A stretch of DNA of 27,354 nucleotides from Deltaproteobacteria bacterium (GTDB taxonomy: Bacteria; Desulfobacterota; DSM-4660; Desulfatiglandales; Desulfatiglandaceae), in NCBI GenBank assembly GCA_018644785.1, contig JABGPV010000032.1:1-27354 (forward strand), written 5' to 3'. The notes beneath the pieces are model-generated. The model saw only the letters and a program-made list of their open reading frames with translations, was not told where the DNA came from and did not search any database. The stretch's first letter is position 1. Every line of letters begins with the position of its first letter. Shown in pieces: positions 17,228 through 24,712 of the stretch. Position numbers and translations under genes: made by a program.

Positions 17228-18337
17228 ATGTTTCGAAATTTCAAAACCGTTTCCCGCGTCATCTTTGGCCGGGGATGCTTTGCACAACTCTCTGATCTCC
17301 TGGTTGAACGAAGAAAAGGCATGGATGGATTCATGGTTTTTCTGGTGGACGATGTCTTCATGGAAAAGCCCCTTAAGGATAAGGTCCCCGCAGGCACTGA
17401 GGATTTGCTCATTTGGGTGAATGTGGACCATGAACCCACCACCCATTATGTGGATGAGTTGACCCATCAGGTCAAGGGGACCAAAGACCGTTTGCCGGAT
17501 GGGGTGATCGGCATCGGCGGGGGGAGCACCATGGATCTGGCCAAAGCCGTTTCACTGATGCTGACCAATCCCGGTTCTTCAGTGGATTACCAGGGGTGGG
17601 ACCTTATCAAAAATCCGGCGATCTTCCATGTGGGGGTCCCGACCCTTTCGGGTACTGGTGCTGAAGTGTCCCGAACCACCGTACTGTCAGGGCCTGAAAA
17701 AAAATTGGGACTGAATTCCGATTTCACGGTGTTTGACCAGATAGTGCTGGACCCGGAATTGACAGCCGGGGCGCCCAATGATCAGCATTTCTATACGGGG
17801 ATGGACTGTTATATCCACTGCGTGGAATCGTTGACCGGCACTTACCTCAACGCCTTTAGCCAGGTCCATGGGGAAAAAGCCATTGAACTCTGTCGGGAGG
17901 TTTTTTTGGAAGAAGGCGCCGACAGGGAAGACAAATTGATGATGGCCTCCTATTTAGGGGGCATGAGCATCGCCTATTCCCAGGTGGGTATCTGCCACGC
18001 CTTGTCCTACGGATTGGCATTTGTGCGGGGGATTCACCACGGCATCGGCAACTGCCTGGCCTTTGACTGTCTTGAAGCCTATTATCCGGAGGGCGTCAAA
18101 GAGTTCCACCAAATGATGGAGAAGCACGGCATCGAACTTTCCCGAAACGGCCTGGATGATGTGAACTCCGGAGAAGTGGAAAAAATGATCGATGTGGCCC
18201 TGATGTTGGACCCGTTGTGGGAAAACGCGCTGGGAACCGATTGGAAACAGAAAATGCCTCGGGAGAAGGTGAGGGGGCTATACGAGGATATCATGGCTGG
18301 CGGATCTGGAGGAAAGGCGCCCTCAGCGCGTCCATAA
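17228..18337 (+). CDS. kdnB: KdnB, Kdo 8-oxidase (iron-type alcohol dehydrogenase)
   Basis: 369 aa. Metal- and NAD-dependent group III alcohol dehydrogenase that oxidises C8 of Kdo to the aldehyde used by KdnA. NAD-binding GIGGGS (95-100) with TMDLAKAVSL; metal ligands by family spacing Asp193 and His197 (GMDCYIH), His257 (CHALSYG) and His271 (HHGIGN). Begins MFRNFKTVSRVIFGRGC, as KdnB does. AGGATGG precedes the ATG by about ten bases. It follows kdnA in the same direction. A second, degraded copy of its 3' end lies at 26652-26763. The product pathway needs CMP-Kdo synthetase KdsB and a Kdo transferase from elsewhere. Confidence rests on both partners being adjacent and matching. Confidence 0.92.
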   Translation: MFRNFKTVSRVIFGRGCFAQLSDLLVERRKGMDGFMVFLVDDVFMEKPLKDKVPAGTEDLLIWVNVDHEPTTHYVDELTHQVKGTKDRLPDGVIGIGGGSTMDLAKAVSLMLTNPGSSVDYQGWDLIKNPAIFHVGVPTLSGTGAEVSRTTVLSGPEKKLGLNSDFTVFDQIVLDPELTAGAPNDQHFYTGMDCYIHCVESLTGTYLNAFSQVHGEKAIELCREVFLEEGADREDKLMMASYLGGMSIAYSQVGICHALSYGLAFVRGIHHGIGNCLAFDCLEAYYPEGVKEFHQMMEKHGIELSRNGLDDVNSGEVEKMIDVALMLDPLWENALGTDWKQKMPREKVRGLYEDIMAGGSGGKAPSARP

Positions 18338-18487
18338 GACGTCCGAGTTTTGCGACATTCATAACACGCCTGCGCCCCTGTGGGAATTGATCAATTTTAA
18401 ACATTACACCACCCTGCAACTTATATTCTGAAGAACGTTCCACAATACATGGATCAGGGATTGTTCAAGGATTCCCAGGTTTCCCCC

Positions 18488-18646
18488 TCATTGACCATGG
18501 TATATTTCGCGGAATAGTTTTTCAAACCAAGGAGGTTTGTTAAAGAGAACACCCATAAGGATCACTCCGAGAATCGGGAAGGGGATGACCATATCCACAA
18601 TACTCAACAGAATCAAAACAGAGAGAATCTTCGTTTTGGCGCTCAT
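18488..18646 (-). CDS. 52-aa small membrane protein
   Basis: A short frame reading MSAKTKILSVLILLSIVDM, then VIPFPILGVILMGVLFNKPPWF and an amphipathic EKLFREIYHGQ end. Two hydrophobic runs (residues 7-18 and 19-36) joined by DMVIPFPI indicate one or two membrane segments followed by a short charged cytoplasmic or periplasmic tail. The ILSIxDMVIPxPI...PPWF pattern looks like a conserved short-protein family, but I cannot name it. AAGGA is ten bases upstream of the ATG. It is read toward kdnB and lies just downstream of the cyclase remnant on the same strand, so it could share that transcript. Confidence 0.6.
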   Translation of the reverse strand: MSAKTKILSVLILLSIVDMVIPFPILGVILMGVLFNKPPWFEKLFREIYHGQ

Positions 18647-18680
18647 TCCATCAACTTCCTTTCCAATGTCCGGCTTGTGG

Positions 18681-18932
18681 TCATTGTGCGCGGCCTACCT
18701 TCATTTCATAGCGAGGACTTAATGCGTCAACGAAAAGGTGAATCTCCAATGAGGCCAGGATCGTCCTTACGGGATCGTCTACGTGTGCCATGGGCACGCC
18801 GAAAAGCGCGGTAACCCGTTTTCGTTCGGTTTCACGGATGGGGCCGGGTCTGGGAGGCGGTGTCCCTACAGTCAGTCGCTGTCCGCATTTGAGGCAGAAA
18901 TTGGCTGTTTCGGGAAGCTCGGTCCATTTCAT
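18681..18932 (-). pseudogene. Adenylate/guanylate cyclase, N-terminal remnant with internal deletion
   Basis: 83 aa. Starts MKWTELPETANFCLKCGQRL, a partial zinc ribbon, then ETERKRVTALFGVPMAHVDD and ...LEIHLFVDALSPRYEMKVGR. Class III cyclases of the zinc-ribbon type read ERKxVTVLFSDL...(about 55-60 residues)...AVMALFGVPxAHEDDP...LSPRYExxVGR. Here the two LF-containing segments are fused, which removes the metal-binding Asp and the dimer core. The frame stops soon after at VGRAQ. GGAGGG precedes the ATG and an excellent promoter lies upstream (19008-19036), so the truncated protein may still be made. It is inactive as a cyclase by inference. Confidence 0.8.
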
Positions 18933-19007
18933 TGCTGCCGCCCTCCAAGTTTAAGGAAAGACCGGTTTAGAAGCTAAGAGGATAGGTCTTTGCATCCGTT
19001 AAAATGT

Positions 19008-19036
19008 AGTATAGACGAGACAGGGGTTGGCGTCAA
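19008..19036 (-). promoter_or_regulatory. Near-consensus sigma70 promoter reading into the cyclase remnant
   Basis: On the minus strand TTGACG (19031-19036) and TATACT (19008-19013) are separated by exactly 17 bases. The predicted start is near 19001, about 70 bases before the cyclase-remnant ATG. Confidence 0.7.
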
Positions 19037-19293
19037 TTATGGCTCTTTTTCAACATATTGAGTCTTTCCAATATTTGTAGTTGCCGCCATTCAAAAAGTC
19101 TCCCCATCCCTTTCACTCATCGGGCGCATCCGGCGGGTAGAGATCGGGAAATTCAAGATCGGATCTTCCGATTTCCGTTCTTAATCTCATGGTGGATTCA
19201 TCAACTGAAATGGAAAAGACCGTCCCTCTCATCCCCAGGATGAAGGACAGTTGCTATTTTTGAAAACAAAAATTCAAAATGGAGGAGGGAGGC
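19037..19293. other. Spacer before the HDAC-like gene; one doubtful short frame
   Basis: No recognised gene. On the minus strand 19113-19232 is an open 39-codon frame (MRGTVFSISVDESTMRLRTE, then an acidic, proline-rich end) with no Shine-Dalgarno. It lies upstream of the cyclase promoter and could be a short protein or chance. The region just upstream of the HDAC-like ATG has GGAGGAGGGAGGC, an unusually strong ribosome binding site. Confidence 0.3.
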
Positions 19294-20037
19294 ATGAAAA
19301 TCGTTTTTCACGAGGCGTTTTATGCCGTCTATGCCAGTGATCCCGCAGCCGACCAGGGCCGAATGGAATCCATTATGGGGGTCATTGAGCCTTTCGTGGA
19401 GACGGTACAGGCCATTTCGGCCACGGCGGATCAGATCAAGGCGGTTCATACGGATTCTCACTTGAAAAGGGTCAAGGCCCAAAGGGTTTACGACGCGGCT
19501 GCCCTGGCCGCCGGCGGCGCCGTTCAGGCGGCAACCATCGGGCTTGAGGAGCCATGCATGGGCGTCATCCGGCCGCCGGGGCATCACGCTTCCCGGGATT
19601 CCGCCTGGGGCTTCTGCTATTTCAACAACATGGCCGTTGCTCTGCAATATTTAAAGGATCAAGGGAAAATTAAGACGGCCTATGTCCTGGACATTGATCT
19701 TCATTTCGGCGACGGGACCGGCAACATCTTCTCTGAAGAAGAGTGGGTGAGTGTTCATAATGTGGAGGCCGGGGACCGGGAATCCTACCTCAATGAAGTG
19801 GCCGGGGAAATGGCGCGATGTGAGGCGGATCTCATCGGCATCAGTGCAGGTTTCGACAATCACGAAGAGGACTGGGGGAGCACCCTTAAAACTGGGGATT
19901 ACACAGAGATCGGTTCTCTGGTAAGAGCCGCCGCCCAAAGGGAAGGCGGCGGATGTTTCGCCCTCCTTGAGGGAGGATATAACCATGATATTCTGGGCTA
20001 CAATGTCATGGCACTGATTGAGGGTCTGTCGGCATAG
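19294..20037 (+). CDS. Histone-deacetylase-family amidohydrolase
   Basis: 247 aa, shorter than typical acetoin-utilisation HDACs (about 300). It is a zinc-dependent hydrolase of N-acyl groups; bacterial relatives act on acetylpolyamines or other acetylated amines, so the substrate is open. Motifs in order: RPPGHHA (93-99, catalytic His pair), GFCYFNN, DIDLHFGDGT with zinc ligands Asp135 and His137, SAGFDNHEED with Asp188, and the closing EGGYN. The first ATG (19279) is disfavoured: the ATG at 19294 is preceded by GGAGGAGGGAGGC. It has no obvious operon partner and lies between the cyclase remnant and a 300-base spacer with a sigma54 promoter. Confidence 0.93.
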   Translation: MKIVFHEAFYAVYASDPAADQGRMESIMGVIEPFVETVQAISATADQIKAVHTDSHLKRVKAQRVYDAAALAAGGAVQAATIGLEEPCMGVIRPPGHHASRDSAWGFCYFNNMAVALQYLKDQGKIKTAYVLDIDLHFGDGTGNIFSEEEWVSVHNVEAGDRESYLNEVAGEMARCEADLIGISAGFDNHEEDWGSTLKTGDYTEIGSLVRAAAQREGGGCFALLEGGYNHDILGYNVMALIEGLSA

Positions 20038-20144
20038 CCTTTAACAATTCTTCTTGATATTCCTTGCCCTTCCAATATGATCCTCAAAATATAGTTGTTT
20101 TATCCATATAAACCCTCAACGATCCGATGGGGTTTTTCATGTGG

Positions 20145-20211
20145 GATATCTCATCAAATGCTGTTTGTTTCGCTGCACCCTGTTTTTCTATTCAGGGGAG
20201 AGCGAGATATC
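20145..20211 (+). repeat. Separated inverted repeat GATATCTC...GAGATATC
   Basis: GATATCTC (20145-20152) and GAGATATC (20204-20211) are perfect 8-bp complements about 50 bases apart, upstream of the sigma54 element. The arms lie at about -112 and -53 from the predicted start, plausible positions for activator-binding half sites. Confidence 0.45.
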
Positions 20212-20234
20212 TTTGCATAATAGCATGAGTACTC

Positions 20235-20249
20235 TGGCACAATTATTGC
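20235..20249 (+). promoter_or_regulatory. Sigma54 (RpoN) -24/-12 promoter
   Basis: TGGCACAATTATTGC has the invariant GG and GC separated by ten bases, matching consensus TGGCACrnnnnTTGC at every defined base. The predicted start is near 20261, in the direction of the SieB-like gene. It requires an enhancer-binding activator such as the one encoded at 22794. Confidence 0.72.
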
Positions 20250-20415
20250 TTTTATAGACAACGCTCCATTTTGGATATTGATGGGGCTAAATCTGTCCCT
20301 TCAATAACTTGTTATGTATCACAGTAAGTAAATCATGGGGGATAGGCTAGCGCCCGAAAACCGTATCCGCGCGGCTTCCCCCTTTCACATAGCGGACCAT
20401 CTGGCGGAGGATGGC

Positions 20416-20931
20416 GTGGGAAAGTTTTTTCTTGATTTATTGGCAGGATTGACTCCCTCAGTATTACTCGGAGTTTTAGTTTTTACCATGATAAGCTTCT
20501 TTATACCGAAAAGAATACTAACTAAAATCAATATAGCAAAACTTGATAATAAGACAGCAAACCGTATGGGGTTTCTCTTGATAAGTTCTTTCTCTCTGCT
20601 CATAGGAATATTAATGGTTGACCTATACAATAGTGGCTTAAAGCCGTTTTATAACGATTACATGCTGAAACTGAATCAAGAGAACAGACTGGACGATTTA
20701 ACAAACGATGAAATGATAATCCTAAAATATTATGTAGAGAGAAACACTATAAGTCGATGGTTTTGCCAACGTGAATTGGATGGTGTAGTTATTACTTTAG
20801 AGCGCGATGGCCTCTTATTTTTGGCACATAAAAGGGAAATTATGGGGGAAGATTGGTATTGCTATAACATTGAACGATGGGCTTTTTTTTATCTTAAAAG
20901 ACATCCTGAACTATTGAAGCCCACCACATAA
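20416..20931 (+). CDS. SieB-like superinfection-exclusion family membrane protein
   Basis: 171 aa from the preferred GTG at 20416 (GGAGG five bases upstream); an ATG 27 codons earlier (20335) is an alternative, but that stretch is GC-rich and looks unrelated. Two membrane helices: LTPSVLLGVLVFTMISFFIP (about 13-32) and MGFLLISSFSLLIGILMVDLY. Then a cytoplasmic domain with LTNDEMIILKYYVERNT..., LDGVVITLERDGLLF and ...WAFFYLKRHPELL. This order and the final FxxLKxHPELL resemble the SieB family (PF14163), membrane proteins of prophages that abort superinfecting phage. The coding part has lower GC than its neighbours, suggesting transfer. A sigma54 promoter lies upstream. Confidence 0.72.
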   Translation: MGKFFLDLLAGLTPSVLLGVLVFTMISFFIPKRILTKINIAKLDNKTANRMGFLLISSFSLLIGILMVDLYNSGLKPFYNDYMLKLNQENRLDDLTNDEMIILKYYVERNTISRWFCQRELDGVVITLERDGLLFLAHKREIMGEDWYCYNIERWAFFYLKRHPELLKPTT

Positions 20932-21006
20932 ACACCGCCTTGACTCAGACACCCTAAAAAGCGGGCGCTGGTTAGGCGGGGCGTTCCCGGCGCTACGCGC
21001 GGGAAC
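20925..21006 (+). other. attC-like end and GC-rich hairpin after the SieB-like gene
   Basis: Forty bases past the stop, GCGCTGGTTAGGC carries a GTTRRRY core (20971-20977); CCGCCTTG earlier can pair loosely with AAGCGGGC. The expected R'' box by the stop (ATAAAC) is poor. Then GTTCCCG (20983-20989) and CGGGAAC (21000-21006) make a hairpin, and at about 21055-21070 GTAGACCTGACCCC resembles ends of REP-type repeats. Interpretation is tentative. Confidence 0.35.
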
Positions 21007-21140
21007 AAGGTACTTGACCGGACACCGTGCACCGCGATTAGAAGTATTATCAAGAGTAGACCTGACCCCATAAGACATTATAATTATTAACAATTGACCA
21101 AACTTTCGCCATCATCTTCCAAGAAAAAGGGGCAAGGATA

Positions 21141-22391
21141 TTATTTCCTGCCCGTCGATACCAGCTGCATCCCATCTTTGCCCGTGAGTTTGAATTCGAA
21201 GTAGTTGTTTTTCCAGAACTTGGATGTGCAAAAGAAGCCGGATTTCATATAACAAGTGACATCGACTCGAAATGTCATGGAGGGAACGGGATTATCTGTT
21301 TGTGGCGAAATATCCACCGGTCGCCTGTAGGTAACCGTGACCTTTGGAAGATAATAGGCATAAAGGGGGCAAAGTTTCGTTGTCAACACTCCGTTATTTG
21401 AGAGTTTTAACTTCGGTATCCAGTACCTGCCGGGGTATACACTATGCTGCCCGCGAAAGACATATTCCGCATTGAAACGATAATGAATACCCGTCGCATC
21501 GTAGCCGAAATGGAATACTCTTTCTACTTGCCCTCCCTTTTGACTGAGGTTGTTCACTAGGGTGGTAATTCTACGATGAGCGCGACAACATCGTTCAACT
21601 GCTTTGACATTCTCAGGATGCGCTATTCCGATCGCACAAATCCAAAGGTTGTAATCGTTTATTGGCCCAAGGTTCCAAAGATCATACATCCATTGCGTAA
21701 CACTTACTCCCATTCTGCCGATGATTACGCTCTTAACGTCACTTTCAGTGCGCGCAACAATGGATATGAATTCCTGATATAACTCCTCCTCAGAGCTCAA
21801 AAAATCACTGTATAAGTTGTCGAGAGTTGTGTATTCCTGGAGTATCCTATCGGCATAGTCTTCGCCCAGAACATCTTTATTGATTGAATCGAATTCCTTC
21901 AACGACAAACCGATTTCTTCAAGCATAATGTGAAGTTCAGAAACTGCGGTCGGACCGAATAACTGTTGAATTGTGTTCAGCAGTTCATCCAGTTCATTCA
22001 GATTATCATACGATATTTCGTCTATCTCAGACCCTTCTTGTGAGCTCGTACCGGTAGCCAGCCTTACAAGCTCGCTAACGGACATGTAGTACTTATCACC
22101 AAAAGCTTTTATCACCCATGCCCTCGTTGAGGTCTGATCCATGAACGCCTTTGTTACACCAAGTATACGGTCGGCAGAATCCAAGGGTAGGAGAATGAGA
22201 ACCGGTTCTTCGTCTGGTTCAGCCAGGTTATAGACCCTGCTGGTAAAGGTTGTTTTTTGACCATCGATGATGAAGGTTTCAGTTTCTAGATCCCCTTCTT
22301 GAAAACCAACAGCGCTTGTCTCTGTATCACTGCCGCTACAGCCTAAGAAACCCAGAAGGCCCACCAGCAAAACACTGATAATCTTATTCAT
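21141..22391 (-). CDS. Hypothetical lipoprotein, 416 aa
   Basis: Begins MNKIISVLLVGLLGFLGCSG: signal helix and lipobox FLGC with Cys18 lipidated. ATG 22391 is chosen over an upstream frame because GGGAG is nine bases away and the signal peptide starts there. The mature N-terminal part (20-90) is beta-rich (ETFIIDGQKTTFTSRVY); residues about 130-230 are helical with many Glu and Leu (LNELDELLNTIQQLF, YSDFLSSEEELYQEFISIV); the C-terminal part (about 290-416) has many Tyr/Arg beta strands and cysteines. I do not recognise a family. It is monocistronic, convergent with the SieB-like gene, and divergent from the GAF-sigma54 regulator. It would be exported to the periplasm or outer membrane. Confidence 0.78.
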   Translation of the reverse strand: MNKIISVLLVGLLGFLGCSGSDTETSAVGFQEGDLETETFIIDGQKTTFTSRVYNLAEPDEEPVLILLPLDSADRILGVTKAFMDQTSTRAWVIKAFGDKYYMSVSELVRLATGTSSQEGSEIDEISYDNLNELDELLNTIQQLFGPTAVSELHIMLEEIGLSLKEFDSINKDVLGEDYADRILQEYTTLDNLYSDFLSSEEELYQEFISIVARTESDVKSVIIGRMGVSVTQWMYDLWNLGPINDYNLWICAIGIAHPENVKAVERCCRAHRRITTLVNNLSQKGGQVERVFHFGYDATGIHYRFNAEYVFRGQHSVYPGRYWIPKLKLSNNGVLTTKLCPLYAYYLPKVTVTYRRPVDISPQTDNPVPSMTFRVDVTCYMKSGFFCTSKFWKNNYFEFKLTGKDGMQLVSTGRK

Positions 22392-22793
22392 TGTCTTTTC
22401 TCCCTTCTTTACCTCCTGATTTTGCATTTTAAGCTTCGACGATTTACCACGACCCAGGTTCCATGATCCCGGTCCGTCTCTCCGAAGGCGGGCAATACCC
22501 TGCACCCCTCAAAAGGGCATAACGCATGAGAGGCAGGAGGCGAAAGAGGCATCAGGATTTGTCAATATGCCCTCAAAAAATGTATTTTTAGTGAAGAATA
22601 TAGCAAAGGATGTGCCGAATAACATAGTTTTTTCTTTTATTTTTATTATCAGATAGTTACATTTATCTTTCCATCTATGGGCATTGAAAAGAACAGGTTT
22701 TCTCTCAAATACGTCGAGAACTGCTCCCATATATGTCAGAGTAGCGATATGCTCTCAAATATGGTAGAGTTATTGTTTTGAAAGGGGTGTGAC
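22392..22793. other. Divergent spacer with a repeated operator-like motif
   Basis: Four hundred bases between the lipoprotein and the regulator with no supported gene. CTCTCAAATA occurs at 22702-22711 and 22752-22761, exactly 50 bp apart. Each copy is followed by GAG at 22716-22718 or 22767-22769. A related CTCCCATATATGTCAGAG (22724-22741) lies between. They could be binding sites for the adjacent activator. Confidence 0.5.
22702..22769 (+). repeat. Direct repeats CTCTCAAATA 50 bp apart upstream of the activator gene
   Basis: Two copies with imperfect inverted ends (CTC...GAG) and a third looser copy between, 25 to 92 bases before the GTG start. Spacing of 50 bp is close to five DNA turns, so proteins bound at both sites would face the same side. 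Autoregulation is inferred. Confidence 0.5.
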
Positions 22794-24362
22794 GTGGATG
22801 AATACCGATTTTTCCATGAAGCGGGCCGCCGCATCTGCAGCAGCAGGGAGATTGAAAAGGCCTTTTATAAATGTTTCCTCTACCTGCGGGATCATATCCC
22901 GGCCGACAGCCTGAGCCTGCATCTCTTTGATTCCGGTCTCGGCATCATCGAAACCGTGGTCGGTGTTCAGGCGGAGGGAGGCGTTTTGGTGTCGGTCAAG
23001 ACACGGCTTTCCCCCGACGTTCGCGATCGGATTACCGCATTCATAGAAGGCCTTGAAGGGAAATCCGAGTGCCAGGTCATCGACCGATTGAAACATGATG
23101 AACTGGTAAGACCGGTGGCGCGGGATTTGGGAACGCCCGACGAGCCGGGCCTGATTCTGGACTTGATCTTGGAAGGGGAATATCTGGGGACCCTCGCGGT
23201 CACCAACGCCGGAGGGAAAAAATATACCGAGGAACATTCCCGCATGCTGCTCCTCCTCCACCATCCCTTTGCTCTCGCCGCCGCCAATTTTCTGAAGTAC
23301 ACGGAGGTAAAGAGGCTCAAGGAACGTCTGGTCGACGATTACCGCCAACTCCGGGACGACCTCATGCACTTGAAAGGGGATGCGGTGGTGGGTGCCGAGC
23401 AGGGTCTCAAAGGGGTCATGAGCAGGGTTCACCAGGTGGCCCCTACCCGCAGTCCGGTTCTTTTGCTGGGGGAGACCGGCGTGGGAAAGGAGGTCATTGC
23501 CCAGGCCATACACCGGTTCTCCCCAAGAAGGGAGCACCCCCTGATCAAGGTGGACTGCGCGGCCATTCCGGAAAGCCTTCTTGAAAGCGAACTCTTCGGC
23601 CACGAAAAAGGGGCCTTTACCGGTGCTGTTTCAAAGCTGCGTGGGAGATTTGAACGGGCTCAGGGCGGCACCCTGTTCTTGGATGAGATCGGGGAGCTTT
23701 CACCGGAGGCCCAGAAAAGAATTCTTCGCGTCCTGGAGGACAGGGTGGTTGAACGGGTGGGTGGATCCCGGACCATTTCGGTGGACATTCGGATCATCGC
23801 CGCCACCCACAGACCCCTGGAGGATATGGTCAAAACAGGGGAATTCCGGCAGGACCTCCTTTTTCGTCTCAATGTGTTTCCCGTGATAATCCCACCTTTG
23901 AGAGAACGAAAGGAAGATATCCCCCTTTTGGTGGATTTCTTCATCCGGAAAAAAAGCCGTGAACTGGGATTGCCGTATCTTGCCAGGCTGGCGCCGGGGG
24001 CCATCGATACCCTGAACGTCTATCCATGGCCCGGGAACGTTCGGGAACTGGAAAACTGCGTGGAACGGGAGTTGATCATTGGGGGGAAAGGGCCGCTCAC
24101 CTTTTCTTCCCTGTGGCCCATGGCGCGGGCGCCCAAGGAGACCACCCCCGTGGAGCAACTGGAGGATGGTTCCTTGAGCCTTGACCGATTGATCACAACA
24201 CACATCCGAAAGGTCCTGGACATGACCGACGGCAGGGTGGAAGGAAACCGGGGCGCGGCTCGGCTCCTGGATGTTCATCCCAGGACGCTGCAGCACCGTA
24301 TGAAGAAGCTCAATATTTTGTTCGGCCGAAATTACTTGAAAGTCAGGAACAAACAGCGGTGA
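22794..24362 (+). CDS. GAF-domain sigma54-dependent transcriptional activator
   Basis: 522 aa, three parts. Residues 1-170: GAF-type sensor (FHEAGRRICSSREIEKAF...). Residues about 200-435: AAA+ sigma54-interaction domain with Walker A GETGVGKE, the sigma54-contacting GAFTGA loop, Walker B GGTLFLDEIGEL, sensor I ATHRPLED and the arginine-finger region FRLNVFPVIIPPLRERKEDI. Residues about 475-515: Fis-type helix-turn-helix (NRGAARLLDVHPRTLQHRMKK). There is no receiver domain, so signals reach the GAF domain directly; the ligand is unknown. GTG start with AAAGGGG seven bases upstream; a nearby ATG is out of frame. It is the only sigma54 activator in the window, where a sigma54 promoter also exists (20235). 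Confidence 0.96.
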   Translation: MDEYRFFHEAGRRICSSREIEKAFYKCFLYLRDHIPADSLSLHLFDSGLGIIETVVGVQAEGGVLVSVKTRLSPDVRDRITAFIEGLEGKSECQVIDRLKHDELVRPVARDLGTPDEPGLILDLILEGEYLGTLAVTNAGGKKYTEEHSRMLLLLHHPFALAAANFLKYTEVKRLKERLVDDYRQLRDDLMHLKGDAVVGAEQGLKGVMSRVHQVAPTRSPVLLLGETGVGKEVIAQAIHRFSPRREHPLIKVDCAAIPESLLESELFGHEKGAFTGAVSKLRGRFERAQGGTLFLDEIGELSPEAQKRILRVLEDRVVERVGGSRTISVDIRIIAATHRPLEDMVKTGEFRQDLLFRLNVFPVIIPPLRERKEDIPLLVDFFIRKKSRELGLPYLARLAPGAIDTLNVYPWPGNVRELENCVERELIIGGKGPLTFSSLWPMARAPKETTPVEQLEDGSLSLDRLITTHIRKVLDMTDGRVEGNRGAARLLDVHPRTLQHRMKKLNILFGRNYLKVRNKQR

Positions 24363-24398
24363 ATCCGGCGGGACGACCGGAGGACGGTTTCCGGCAGT

Positions 24399-24712
24399 TG
24401 CTTTAGCGTAGCCTGGACTACTCTGTCTCGAACACAAGGCACCCCAAGCAATCGAACCCCCGCATCCTTGCCGGGTTTTGGTATTTCCACCCGACGGACC
24501 GGTTGCTGCGTATATCTCCAGCTTTCCAGCTCCTTCTTTAAGGAATTAAGTTCCGGTTTAAGGGGGCTTTCAAATTCTTCAATGGTTATCCCATCGACAC
24601 CGGGGGAACCATGGTTCCTCTTTACCGCCGTGAAGCCTTCACTTAAAGCCTTCAACGAACATAACCTTCCAAAGATATCATCCTCATCATAGAACAGATT
24701 TTGCTGTCTCAT
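24399..24712 (-). pseudogene. Group II intron reverse transcriptase, 3'-truncated
   Basis: Encodes [20 protein letters not shown], then PGVDGITIEEFESPLK and KPGKDAGVRLLGVPCVRDRVVQATLKQ: the RT0-RT1-RT2 part of a group II intron-encoded protein. Homology stops at ATLKQ near 24399, where it runs into unrelated DNA next to the sigma54 activator stop. The catalytic YADD box, maturase and endonuclease domains are missing, so it cannot be active. The frame running on past 24399 is accidental. Confidence 0.9.

Larger units (their letters stand above)
20038..20334 (+). other. Intergenic spacer with promoter and operator-like elements
   Basis: No gene is supported. The stretch is AT-rich and contains the inverted repeat at 20145-20211 and the sigma54 element at 20235-20249, each listed separately. 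Confidence 0.5.

Noticed and set aside
19058..19243. 61-aa plus-strand frame before the HDAC-like gene
   Set aside because: No Shine-Dalgarno, no motif, and the opposite strand offers equally plausible short frames.
22509..22730. 73-aa minus-strand frame upstream of the lipoprotein
   Set aside because: No ribosome binding site, unlikely composition and overlap with the repeat-rich regulatory spacer.
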